A DNA stretch of 49,421 nt from an uncultured Robinsoniella sp. (GTDB taxonomy: Bacteria; Bacillota; Clostridia; Lachnospirales; Lachnospiraceae). Below, in pieces: positions 26,366 through 34,251 of this stretch. The stretch spans positions 1 to 49,421 of the forward strand of contig UQGG01000054.1 of assembly GCA_900540475.1 (NCBI GenBank), read 5' to 3'. The position numbers were made by a program, and so were the translations under genes. The notes under the pieces were generated by a model, which was given only the letters and a program-made list of their open reading frames with translations, was not told where the DNA came from and did no database searches. The number at the start of each line of letters is the position of its first letter. Position 1 is the stretch's first letter.

Positions 26366-27709
26366 ATGAAGATAAAAGACTGGCAGGAATATTTAAACAG
26401 AGAAATCCCATGCAGCTGTAGTAAAAAACACCGCTGCGATATTGATGAAATATTGATTGAGGCAGGTGCAATTAAGAAACTTCCGGATATATTATCCCGC
26501 TATGATTACAAAAATATCTGTGTGGTTTCGGATATACATACGGAGGAGGTTGCAGGCAGGACAGTTTGCGCTTTGTTGGAGGAAAATGGATATCATTACG
26601 AAAAGGTAGTGTTTCCGGATGAGGAATTAATACCGGATGAACGAATCTTAGGCAGCCTACTGGTTGATTTGCCCCAGGGTTGTGATTTGATTTTGGCAGT
26701 GGGATCGGGAACCATCAATGATCTGTGTAAATTTATCAGTTTTAAATTAAGCATCGATTATTTTATCCTGGCAACGGCACCTTCCATGGACGGATTTGCT
26801 TCTAATGTGGCTCCGCTGATTGTAAAAAATCTGAAGACAACCTATGAAGTGGGAAAACCCAAAGTGATCATTGGAGATCTGGACATTCTAAAAGAGGCAC
26901 CGATTTCTATGATCGCAGCAGGGGCAGGCGATATCCTGGGCAAGTATGTATGTCTGACTGACTGGAAACTCGCTCATCTTATCACCGGAGAGTATTACTG
27001 TGCATATGTGGAATCCCTCATTCGCAGTTCCATTGAAGCGGTAGTTTCCGCAATACCAAAAGTCAGAGAGCGGAATGTAGAAGCAATCGGTTCCATTATG
27101 GAAGGGCTGGTTTTATCCGGAATCGCCATGAGTTATGTAGGCAATTCCCGCCCGGCTTCCGGAAGTGAACACCACTTATCCCATTATTGGGAAATGATGT
27201 CGTTATTCGGAGGCAGCCATGGGGCACTGCATGGTACAAAAGTGGGGATCGGTACGGTATTGGGATTAAGAATGTATGAAAAACTGAGTGAAAAGCTGGA
27301 CACCCTTAAGGAAAAGGAAGTTTCTTTGGATCAGGCAGCGTGGGATCAGCAAATTTTGGAGGCATATAAACAGGCAGCACCGCAGGTGATCCTGTTAGAA
27401 AACCAGGTACATAAAAATGCAGACGATGCCGTTCACAGCCGGATAGAAGCATTTGGCAAGCACAGAGAAGAAATCCGAAAAATGATTGCCGGACTGCCAA
27501 AAGCAGATGATATCGCAAATATGCTAAAAGAAATGGATGCACCCAGCCAGCCGGCGCAGATCGGGGTGGATCAAATCACTTTGAAAAACAGTGTCTTATA
27601 TGCAAAAGAACTGCGTAACCGCTTTGGTTTACTGCAATTCTTATTTGATACCGGGGAACTGGAAGAAATGTCAGAGTTAGCGGTGAGGGAATTTCCATGT
27701 CAGAATTAA
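26366..27709 (+). CDS. sn-glycerol-1-phosphate dehydrogenase, AraM/EgsA family
   Basis: A 447-residue iron-containing-alcohol-dehydrogenase-fold protein. The dinucleotide-binding turn is AVGSGTINDL near residue 112. TAPSMDGFASN follows. Metal-site motifs are AAGAGDILGKY near 190, SGSEHHLSHYWE near 270 and HGTKVGIGTV near 289. AraM of Bacillus subtilis reduces dihydroxyacetone phosphate to glycerol-1-phosphate with NADH. An AAGGAG site precedes the ATG. The C-terminal ~110 residues are a helical domain. The partner gene overlaps the 3' end by 13 bp. Confidence 0.92.
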   Translation: MKIKDWQEYLNREIPCSCSKKHRCDIDEILIEAGAIKKLPDILSRYDYKNICVVSDIHTEEVAGRTVCALLEENGYHYEKVVFPDEELIPDERILGSLLVDLPQGCDLILAVGSGTINDLCKFISFKLSIDYFILATAPSMDGFASNVAPLIVKNLKTTYEVGKPKVIIGDLDILKEAPISMIAAGAGDILGKYVCLTDWKLAHLITGEYYCAYVESLIRSSIEAVVSAIPKVRERNVEAIGSIMEGLVLSGIAMSYVGNSRPASGSEHHLSHYWEMMSLFGGSHGALHGTKVGIGTVLGLRMYEKLSEKLDTLKEKEVSLDQAAWDQQILEAYKQAAPQVILLENQVHKNADDAVHSRIEAFGKHREEIRKMIAGLPKADDIANMLKEMDAPSQPAQIGVDQITLKNSVLYAKELRNRFGLLQFLFDTGELEEMSELAVREFPCQN

Positions 27710-28494
27710 GTAAGAAAAAATTGTTTCTGTTCGATATCGATGGCAGTTTATCCGTAGGCGATACACTGTTTGACGGCTCCAGGGAACTACTGGAATACAT
27801 TGAAAAGATTGGCGGAAGAGCTTATTATATTACCAATAATTCAACGAAAAGCAACGGGGATTATGTTGAAAAGTTTGCCAGGTGGAATCTCACTACGGAG
27901 GAAGAGCAGTTTGTCACATCCGGATATATGGCAATCCGTTATTTAAAAGAAAATTTCCGGGATCAGAAAATATTTGTACTGGGCACAAAATCATACCTTG
28001 CAGAATTGCGAAAGCAGGGTATCGTGGTTACGGAGGAAGTGGAAGAAGACGTGACGTGCGTTTTGGCGGCGTATGACAGTGAGCTGAATTATCAGAAGCT
28101 GGAAAAAGCCTGTGAACTGCTTTATCGAAAGGAAGTGGCTTACCTTGCCACCAATCCCGACCTGTGCTGTCCGGCACCCTTTGGATTTATCCCGGACTGC
28201 GGCGCTATCTGCAATATGCTGGAGGCAGCAGTTTACCGCAAGCCCAGATATCTTGGGAAACCCAGCAGGGAAGTCGTGGAACTGTGCCTGAAACGGTCGG
28301 GTTTTTCCAGAAAAGAAACCCTGGTGGTAGGGGACCGGCTGTATACGGATATTGCCTGTGGAATAGAGGGCAAAGCCCAGACCTGCCTGCTGCTCACCGG
28401 TGAAGCGAAGCGGGAAGATCTGCAGGATACTATCTATCCGCCGGATTATTGTTTCGGGACGGTAAGGGAATTGCTGGAATATATAGAATCTTAG
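27697..28494 (+). CDS. HAD-IIA phosphatase, NagD/AraL-like
   Basis: A 265-residue HAD subclass IIA protein. Motif I is LFDIDGSL with nucleophile Asp13 and Asp15, with Ser in place of the common Thr. Motif II is YITNNSTKS. LGKPSREV supplies the lysine motif and VVGDRLYTDI motif IV (Asp213). Such enzymes remove phosphate from small sugar phosphates. The 13-bp overlap with the dehydrogenase gene implies joint translation, and the AraM-plus-AraL pairing recalls the B. subtilis arabinose operon. Glycerol-1-phosphate is a plausible substrate, by inference only. Confidence 0.88.
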   Translation: MSELSKKKLFLFDIDGSLSVGDTLFDGSRELLEYIEKIGGRAYYITNNSTKSNGDYVEKFARWNLTTEEEQFVTSGYMAIRYLKENFRDQKIFVLGTKSYLAELRKQGIVVTEEVEEDVTCVLAAYDSELNYQKLEKACELLYRKEVAYLATNPDLCCPAPFGFIPDCGAICNMLEAAVYRKPRYLGKPSREVVELCLKRSGFSRKETLVVGDRLYTDIACGIEGKAQTCLLLTGEAKREDLQDTIYPPDYCFGTVRELLEYIES

Positions 28495-28532
28495 AGCTAG
28501 TCAGAAAGTAATATTCAAACACACTCCAGCGG

Positions 28533-28582
28533 ACGGGTTCGGACAAAGAAGCACTGTAAAAAGCTTCTTTGTCCGGGCTCGT
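28533..28582 (+). terminator. Hairpin after the HAD phosphatase gene
   Basis: Two 20-nt arms pair almost completely (core GGACAAAGAAGC with GCTTCTTTGTCC) around a 10-nt loop, followed by TTCTTTAT. It is probably an intrinsic terminator, though the U run is weak. Confidence 0.6.
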
Positions 28583-28725
28583 TCTTTATGTATAGATTTA
28601 AATCCCTAAAATCCGCACAATTTCATTGAATTTTGCTAAGAAATATAATATAATAAACAATTAAAGTAAGTAGAATTGTAACGTATCGGCAGGTCAGCGC
28701 ATTTATTGGGATGACTGTAAGAAAT

Positions 28726-28891
28726 CTAGAGCGTGTATGAAAAATCATTCCCGTCATCTGCACGCCCCACTTTGCGGTATATTTGCCCCGAATTCAGGTT
28801 ACATAGCCCGCTATGCGCCCTTCATTCGGGACAAATCTCCCACAAACTGGAACGCACAGCTGCCAGAAAGCATTTTTCATACACGCTCTAG
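28726..28891 (+). repeat. MITE-like structured element with 20-bp terminal inverted repeats
   Basis: The ends CTAGAGCGTGTATGAAAAAT (28726-28745) and its exact complement (28872-28891) form a perfect 20-bp terminal inverted repeat. Inside, 28781-28793 and 28824-28836 pair over 13 nt with one mismatch, and 28802-28815 is a perfect CATAGC-CC-GCTATG hairpin. The whole 166 bp can fold into one nested structure. It encodes no transposase. A diverged copy lies at 44478 in reverse orientation. Confidence 0.85.
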
Positions 28892-28983
28892 GGCAGCTGA
28901 CAAAAATCCCATTGCCAAAGGAGGCAGAAATTGGCTTTTTGTTTAAAACTGTGAAGATACGAAAAGGATACGCAGAATTATAT

Positions 28984-28989
28984 TATAAT
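28984..28989 (+). promoter_or_regulatory. -10 element of the folate operon
   Basis: A perfect TATAAT 37 bp before the folC ATG. The -35 position (about 28961) reads GAAAAG and is poor, so the promoter may be weak or activated. Confidence 0.45.
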
Positions 28990-29002
28990 GATCAGATCAT
29001 TA
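28986..29002. promoter_or_regulatory. 17-bp perfect palindrome at the folate promoter
   Basis: TAATGATCAGATCATTA is an 8-1-8 perfect inverted repeat overlapping the -10 element and reaching the expected transcription start. It is in the ideal place for a repressor operator. The cognate regulator is not recognisable in the window. Confidence 0.5.
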
Positions 29003-29025
29003 TTTAAAAAATAGATTGGAGAATC

Positions 29026-30321
29026 ATGAACTACGAAGAAGCAAGAGTATATTTAGACAATGCGGCTAAATACGGAAGTGTACTTGGTCTTGACAACATG
29101 AAGGAAATGCTCGCAAGGCTTGATAATCCCCAGGATGAATTAAAGTTTATCCATATTTCAGGAACCAATGGCAAGGGCAGTGTATTGGCATATCTGTCAA
29201 CTGTCCTAAAGGAAGCCGGCTACCGGGTAGGACGTTATATTTCACCCACCCTGTTCCGGTACCGTGAAAGAATCCAGGTAAATGAGGCTTTTATAGAGAA
29301 GGATTCTCTGGCGGCACATGTGGCTGAAATAAAAGCGGTGGCAGATGCCATGGAAGAGGAAGGGCTTCCCCATCCTACTTCATTTGAGATTGAAACGGCT
29401 TTGTCCTTTTTGTATTTCAAAGAAAAAAAATGTGATATTGTTGTTTTGGAAACAGGGCTGGGAGGATTGGACGATGCAACCAATGTGATTACAACGACGG
29501 TTATGGAGGTCATTGCATCAATCAGTATGGATCATATGGGGATACTTGGTGAAACCATAGCGGAAATTGCAGCTAAGAAAGCCGGTATCATAAAGCCGGA
29601 TACCCTGGTAGTCACGATGCAGCAAAAAAAAGAAGCCATGCAGGTAGTACTAGACACTGCAAAGGAGAAAAACTGCCAAGTGATGATTGCATCTCCCAAA
29701 AGTGCAAAAGATATTCATTATGGGTATGAGGAACAATCTTTTTCCTATGGAGGGTATGACAATCTGAAGATTTCCCTTGCTGGAAGTTATCAGGTTGCCA
29801 ATGCAGTGCTGGCAGTTGAAGCGGTAAATGGACTGATACGTCTGGGATACCGGATTACCCAGGAAGTTCTGCGCAGTGCATTTGCCCATACAAGATGGCC
29901 GGGGCGTTTTACCCTGATTCGCAGGGAGCCGGTATTCATCATTGACGGAGCACATAACCGGGATGCGGCACAGGTATTAAAAGAATCCATAGAACTGTAC
30001 TTTCCGGATAAAAAAATATATTATATAATGGGTGTTTTTAGAGATAAAGAATACAGAGAAATATTAAAAACCACCGCTCCATATGCGGAAGCAATCATTA
30101 CAATCGAAACCCCACATAACGACAGGGCACTGCCGGCACAGGAACTGGCAGCAGCGGCATCAGAGTACCATAAGCATGTAAAAGCAGCGGACAGTATTAA
30201 AGATGCACTTAAGAAGAGCCTGTCAATGGCGGGAAAAGACGATGTGATCATTGCCTTTGGTTCCCTTTCTTTTTTAGGAGAGATTACCAGAGAAATGGGA
30301 GAAAGTGAGGATTTACGATAA
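29026..30321 (+). CDS. folC: Folylpolyglutamate/dihydrofolate synthase
   Basis: A 431-residue Mur-ligase-type protein. The P-loop is GTNGKGS at residues 46-52. Also visible are the omega-loop region RYISPTLFRYRERIQVN and ETGLGGLDDATN, and the C-terminal half has IIDGAHNRDA. It adds glutamate to folates and possibly to dihydropteroate. TTGGAGAATC precedes the ATG. The stop overlaps the folE start (TAATG). It is the first gene of the folate operon. Confidence 0.95.
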   Translation: MNYEEARVYLDNAAKYGSVLGLDNMKEMLARLDNPQDELKFIHISGTNGKGSVLAYLSTVLKEAGYRVGRYISPTLFRYRERIQVNEAFIEKDSLAAHVAEIKAVADAMEEEGLPHPTSFEIETALSFLYFKEKKCDIVVLETGLGGLDDATNVITTTVMEVIASISMDHMGILGETIAEIAAKKAGIIKPDTLVVTMQQKKEAMQVVLDTAKEKNCQVMIASPKSAKDIHYGYEEQSFSYGGYDNLKISLAGSYQVANAVLAVEAVNGLIRLGYRITQEVLRSAFAHTRWPGRFTLIRREPVFIIDGAHNRDAAQVLKESIELYFPDKKIYYIMGVFRDKEYREILKTTAPYAEAIITIETPHNDRALPAQELAAAASEYHKHVKAADSIKDALKKSLSMAGKDDVIIAFGSLSFLGEITREMGESEDLR

Positions 30322-30875
30322 TGATAGATCAGGATAAAATCAAAGAAGGCGTCAGACTTATTTTAGAAGGAATCGGCGAGGACATCACAAGAGAAGGACT
30401 GATAGAGACACCGGACCGTATTGCAAGAATGTATACGGAGATCGTAGGCGGAATGGAAGATGATGCGGCGGAGCATCTTGGCAAACGCTTTCATGTGAAA
30501 AATAACGAAATGGTACTGGAAAAAGACATTACATTTTACTCTACCTGTGAGCATCATATGCTTCCGTTCTTTGGAAAAGCGCATATTGCATATGTGCCAA
30601 ATGGTTCCGTGGTAGGACTCAGTAAAATTGCAAGAACGGTAGAAGTATTCGCAAAGCGCCTGCAGCTGCAGGAACAGCTGACTGCCCAGATAGCAGATGC
30701 ATTTATGGATAACCTGGATCCCCAGGGAGTGATGGTGATGGTGGAAGCTGAGCATATGTGCATGACTATGCGGGGAATTAAAAAACCGGGTTCCAAAACC
30801 GTAACCGTGGTTACCAGAGGTGTTTTTCAGGACAACGAAAAACTTCAGAATACGTTTTATCAGATGTTAAGGTAG
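30321..30875 (+). CDS. folE: GTP cyclohydrolase I
   Basis: A 184-residue type IA GTP cyclohydrolase. Zinc ligands are Cys76, His79 and Cys147 (STCEHHMLPF, MCMTMRGI). The substrate loop VVGLSKIAR lies at about 98-105. It converts GTP to 7,8-dihydroneopterin triphosphate, the first step of folate synthesis. It is translationally coupled to folC, and the HD-domain gene follows 9 bp later. Confidence 0.97.
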   Translation: MIDQDKIKEGVRLILEGIGEDITREGLIETPDRIARMYTEIVGGMEDDAAEHLGKRFHVKNNEMVLEKDITFYSTCEHHMLPFFGKAHIAYVPNGSVVGLSKIARTVEVFAKRLQLQEQLTAQIADAFMDNLDPQGVMVMVEAEHMCMTMRGIKKPGSKTVTVVTRGVFQDNEKLQNTFYQMLR

Positions 30876-30884
30876 GCAAAATAG

Positions 30885-31367
30885 ATGGATCGGGTAAATG
30901 AGATTTTAGTAAACCGGACCTACCGGGATTGTCTGGGGAAAATTCGTGTATGTGAAGCGGACCGGATCTTCTGCAAGCACGATATGGCACATTTTATGGA
31001 TGTGGCAAGACTTGCGTATATCCTAAATCTAAGAGAAGGACTGAATATCAAAGAGGAGCGGATCTATGCGGCCGCTCTTTTACACGATATAGGGAGACAC
31101 GAGCAGTATATGGACGGTACGCCTCATCAGGAGGCAAGTGCCAGGATTGCACCCGGGATTTTAAAGGAGTGCGGTTTTACAGAGGCTGAGAGCATGGAGA
31201 TTATAAATGCAATTGCCCAGCATAGAAACAGCGGGATCAAAAACGAAAAGAGTCTCCCAGGCATTATCTACCGGGCAGATAAGATGTCCAGAAGCTGCTA
31301 CGGATGCCAGGCTGAAAAACAGTGCAGCTGGAGTGCTGAAAAGAAAAATTTAAAAATAGAATTATAA
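30885..31367 (+). CDS. HD-domain phosphohydrolase in the folate operon
   Basis: The 160-residue protein has a complete HD metal set: His32/His36 (KHDMAHFMDV), His67-Asp68 (LLHDIGRHE), His81 (TPHQEAS), a histidine in AQHRNSG and Asp132 (YRADKMSR). The C-terminus carries Cys138, Cys141 and Cys147, a possible extra metal site. It sits between folE and folP, where dihydroneopterin triphosphate must lose pyrophosphate before FolB can act, and no Nudix enzyme is in this operon. That role is a reasonable inference, not shown by sequence. Confidence 0.85.
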   Translation: MDRVNEILVNRTYRDCLGKIRVCEADRIFCKHDMAHFMDVARLAYILNLREGLNIKEERIYAAALLHDIGRHEQYMDGTPHQEASARIAPGILKECGFTEAESMEIINAIAQHRNSGIKNEKSLPGIIYRADKMSRSCYGCQAEKQCSWSAEKKNLKIEL

Positions 31368-31405
31368 ATATTGCAGAACAGAATATAAAGGTGGTTAGAG
31401 ACGGG

Positions 31406-32242
31406 ATGAGAATAGGCAATCGGGATTTTGATGTAGATAAACATACTTATATTATGGGCATATTAAATGTTACGCCGGATTCCTTTTCCGATGGCGGAAA
31501 ATGGAATGATGAGGATGCTGCACTAAAGCATGCTGAGGAAATGATTGAGGAAGGTGCCGATATCATCGATATCGGAGGAGAATCCACCAGACCGGGGTAT
31601 ACCCTGCTGTCTGATGAAGAAGAAATTGCACGGGTGGTTCCGGTAATTCAGGCTGTGAAAAGCCGTTTTGATATTCCGGTATCCGTCGATACTTATAAAA
31701 GCCATGTAGCCAGAGCGGCGCTGGAAGCAGGAGCGGATCTGGTAAATGATATCTGGGGCCTGAAATATGATAAGGAACTGGCTGGGGTCATCGCTGAATA
31801 TCAGGTGCCCTGCTGTCTGATGCATAACCGCAGGGAAGCAGACTATCAGGATTTTATGGAGGATATGCTGCAGGATCTGAGAGAAACGATCTCCATAGCA
31901 AAAAAGGCGGGTATTCCAGACCAGAATCTAATTTTAGATCCCGGCGTGGGATTTGGTAAGACGTATGAAAATAATCTGGAAGCGATCAACAGGCTGGAGC
32001 GTATGCATGAACTGGGTTATCCGATTCTTCTTGGAACTTCCAGAAAATCAGTGATTGGACTGGCCCTTGATCTTCCTGCATCTGAGAGATTGGAAGGAAC
32101 CCTTGCCACAACCGTAATGGGTGTCATGAAAAAGGCTGCATTTGTAAGAGTACATGATATCCGGGCAAATGCGAGAATTATCAAGATGACTGAGGCGATT
32201 ACCGGGCGTGCCGGAAGCGGGAGGAATACATGGACAAAATAA
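31406..32242 (+). CDS. folP: Dihydropteroate synthase
   Basis: A 278-residue TIM-barrel protein with the family signatures GILNVTPDSFSDGG (18-31), IIDIGGESTRPG, VNDIWG, DPGVGFGKT and LGTSRKSVIG. It joins p-aminobenzoate to the pterin pyrophosphate and is the sulfonamide target. The ATG at 31406 is preferred to the GTG at 31391 because AAAGGTGG lies just upstream of it, whereas the GTG has no ribosome site. It overlaps folBK by 13 bp. Confidence 0.96.
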   Translation: MRIGNRDFDVDKHTYIMGILNVTPDSFSDGGKWNDEDAALKHAEEMIEEGADIIDIGGESTRPGYTLLSDEEEIARVVPVIQAVKSRFDIPVSVDTYKSHVARAALEAGADLVNDIWGLKYDKELAGVIAEYQVPCCLMHNRREADYQDFMEDMLQDLRETISIAKKAGIPDQNLILDPGVGFGKTYENNLEAINRLERMHELGYPILLGTSRKSVIGLALDLPASERLEGTLATTVMGVMKKAAFVRVHDIRANARIIKMTEAITGRAGSGRNTWTK

Positions 32243-33045
32243 AAATCAAAGACCTGGAAATATACTGCCACCACGGTGTATTTCCGGAAGAAAATACACT
32301 GGGACAGAAGTTTGTTGTATCGGCAACTCTGTATACGGATACCAGAGAAGCAGGAATGAATGATGACTTAACCAAATCCATCCATTATGGCGATGTGAGC
32401 CATTTTATTACGGAGTTTATGCAGAATCATACTTTTAAACTCATTGAAACGATTGCGGAAAAACTGGCAATGGAATTATTGATCGAGGTAGCCAATTTAA
32501 AAAAGGTGAAGCTGGAGGTTAAGAAGCCCTGGGCACCGGTTGGACTTCCTTTGGATACTGTAGCGGTGGAGATAAAGAGAGGATGGCATACGGCTTATAT
32601 TGCCATTGGATCCAATATGGGGGACAAGAGTTCCTATCTGCAGGGAGCCGTAAAATCCCTGGATGAACTCTACGGCTGCCAGGTAGAAAAGGTATCGGAA
32701 CTGATTACTACAGCGCCTTATGGCGGGGTAGAACAGGATGAATTTTTAAACGGGGCACTGAAGCTCAAAACTCTTTTTACGCCGCAGGAATTGCTGGAAA
32801 AGCTCCATGAAATAGAATTGGAAGCCGGCAGGGAGCGGGTAATCCGCTGGGGTCCCAGAACCCTGGATCTGGATATTCTGCTGTATGATGACATCATACT
32901 GGATACGGAAGATCTGCACATTCCACATATTGAAATGCATTTAAGAGACTTTGTATTGGAGCCGATGGTTCAGATTGCACCATATAAGAGACACCCGCTG
33001 CTAAAGAAAACAATGGAACAGTTAAAGGGAGAATTAAATGACTGA
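32230..33045 (+). CDS. folBK: Bifunctional dihydroneopterin aldolase / HPPK
   Basis: Residues 1-117 are a dihydroneopterin aldolase (DLEIYCHHGVFPEENTLGQKF, Glu/Lys pattern near KPWAPVGLPLDTVAVE). Residues 122-271 are 6-hydroxymethyl-dihydropterin pyrophosphokinase (YIAIGSNMGDK, RWGPRTLDLDILLYDD). The fusion carries out the two steps before FolP. Fused FolB-FolK is common in Firmicutes. GGGAGG lies in the end of folP as ribosome site. It overlaps pheA by 8 bp. Confidence 0.95.
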   Translation: MDKIKIKDLEIYCHHGVFPEENTLGQKFVVSATLYTDTREAGMNDDLTKSIHYGDVSHFITEFMQNHTFKLIETIAEKLAMELLIEVANLKKVKLEVKKPWAPVGLPLDTVAVEIKRGWHTAYIAIGSNMGDKSSYLQGAVKSLDELYGCQVEKVSELITTAPYGGVEQDEFLNGALKLKTLFTPQELLEKLHEIELEAGRERVIRWGPRTLDLDILLYDDIILDTEDLHIPHIEMHLRDFVLEPMVQIAPYKRHPLLKKTMEQLKGELND

Positions 33046-34168
33046 TTTAACAGAATTAAGAGATGAGATTGACCGTATTGACAAGGAAATGGTTGCATTG
33101 TTTGAAAAAAGAATGAGTGTCAGCAGTCAGGTTGCGGAATACAAAATTGATACGGGTAAGAAAGTATTTGACAAAGCAAGAGAAGCATCCAAAATAGAAG
33201 CAGTTACCCAAATGACCCACAATGACTTTAATAAACATGGCGTGGAAGAGTTATTCCAGCAGATCATGGCAATGAGCCGGAAACTGCAGTATCAGCTTCT
33301 GGCACAAAAAGGTGCGGTGGGAAGACTGCCGTTTATCGAAGTGGAGGAGATCCAAAAAGAGAATATAAGGGTGGTATTCCAGGGAGTGGAAGGTGCATAC
33401 AGCCATGCTGCCATGAAGGAGTATTTTGGAGACAAGGTAAATGCTTTTCATGTGGAAACCTGGAAAGATGCCATGGAAGCAATTGCAGAAGGATCTGCAG
33501 ATTATGCGGTTCTTCCAATCGAAAATTCTACAGCCGGAATCGTAAATGATATGTATGACCTGCTGGTTGATTTTGAAAATTATATTGTGGCTGAGCAGGT
33601 GATCCGCTGTGAACACAAGCTGCTCACGGTTCCGGGTACAAAGCTGGAAGAGGTAAAAAGCGTCTATTCCCATCCCCAGGGGCTGATGCAGTGTAAGCAG
33701 TTCTTAGACCAGCACAGAGGTTGGAAACAGGTTCCGCTTGATAATACGGCAGTAGCGGCTAAGAAAGTTTCGGATGACCGGGATAAAACCCAGGCAGCTA
33801 TAGCCAGTGCCTTTGCCGGTGAATTTTTTGAACTGCAGGATATGGGCGTTCAGGTATGCTATAACGAAGTCAATTCCACCAGATTTATTATTGCAACCAA
33901 CCAGAGGATCTTCCGAAAAGATGCGGATAAAGTCAGCATCTGTTTCGAGGTGCCTCATAAGAGCGGTTCCCTATATAACATGCTTTCTCATTTTATATAC
34001 AATAATCTGAACATGAGCAAAATAGAATCCAGGCCCATACCGGGCAAAAACTGGGAGTACCGGTTCTTTATTGATTTTGAGGGGAATTTAAGTGACAGTG
34101 CAGTAAAAAATGCATTGCGGGGTATTCGTGAAGAAGCAATCAATATGAAGATATTAGGAAATTATTAG
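33038..34168 (+). CDS. pheA: Bifunctional chorismate mutase / prephenate dehydratase
   Basis: Residues 1-90 are an AroQ-type chorismate mutase (LRDEIDRIDKEMVALFEKRM). Residues 110-285 are prephenate dehydratase (VVFQGVEGAYSHAA, VLPIENSTAGIV, NSTRFIIA). Residues 295-376 are an ACT domain with the phenylalanine-binding ESRP motif. The 376-residue P-protein makes phenylpyruvate and is feedback-inhibited by phenylalanine. Its overlap with folBK places it in the folate operon; both pathways draw on chorismate, but pabAB is absent. No T-box precedes it. Confidence 0.95.
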   Translation: MTDLTELRDEIDRIDKEMVALFEKRMSVSSQVAEYKIDTGKKVFDKAREASKIEAVTQMTHNDFNKHGVEELFQQIMAMSRKLQYQLLAQKGAVGRLPFIEVEEIQKENIRVVFQGVEGAYSHAAMKEYFGDKVNAFHVETWKDAMEAIAEGSADYAVLPIENSTAGIVNDMYDLLVDFENYIVAEQVIRCEHKLLTVPGTKLEEVKSVYSHPQGLMQCKQFLDQHRGWKQVPLDNTAVAAKKVSDDRDKTQAAIASAFAGEFFELQDMGVQVCYNEVNSTRFIIATNQRIFRKDADKVSICFEVPHKSGSLYNMLSHFIYNNLNMSKIESRPIPGKNWEYRFFIDFEGNLSDSAVKNALRGIREEAINMKILGNY

Positions 34169-34179
34169 AGTTAAAGGAA

Positions 34180-34230
34180 TTTCAAACATGCGCTAGAGCG
34201 TGCTTTAAAAGTGCTTTCAAACACGCTCTA
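34180..34230. repeat. Short repeat with termini like the 166-bp element
   Basis: CTAGAGCGTG at 34193-34202 and CACGCTCTA at 34222-34230 form an imperfect ~16-bp inverted repeat (TAGAGCGTGCTTTAAA versus the complement of TTTCAAACACGCTCTA). A third related arm, TTTCAAACATGCGCT, precedes it. The ends match the first 10 bases of the element at 28726, but the interior is missing. It lies between pheA and the DUF815 gene and may also act as a weak terminator. Confidence 0.6.
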
Positions 34231-34251
34231 AAGAAAGGCAAGGCAGTTAAA

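Larger units (their letters stand above)
28495..29025. other. Intergenic region before the folate operon
   Basis: The 531-bp gap holds no supported gene. It contains the terminator hairpin (28533-28582), a structured inverted-repeat element (28726-28891), a small GCCAA...TTGGC hairpin with a T run near 28911-28945, and a promoter with a 17-bp palindrome (28984-29002). Short open frames starting at 28737 and 28813 lie in the repeat and are regarded as spurious. Confidence 0.6.

Noticed and set aside
28737..28946. Small open frame reading FAPNSGYIAR
   Set aside because: It lies in the 166-bp repeat. A similar peptide appears in the diverged copy (minus frame 44443-44634) because the DNA is repeated. 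No ribosome site is present.
28495..29025. THF riboswitch upstream of folC
   Set aside because: None of the conserved core segments I know from that RNA are present; the region is filled by the repeat and a short promoter.
32900..33040. T-box or leader peptide before pheA
   Set aside because: pheA overlaps folBK, so there is no room for a leader.
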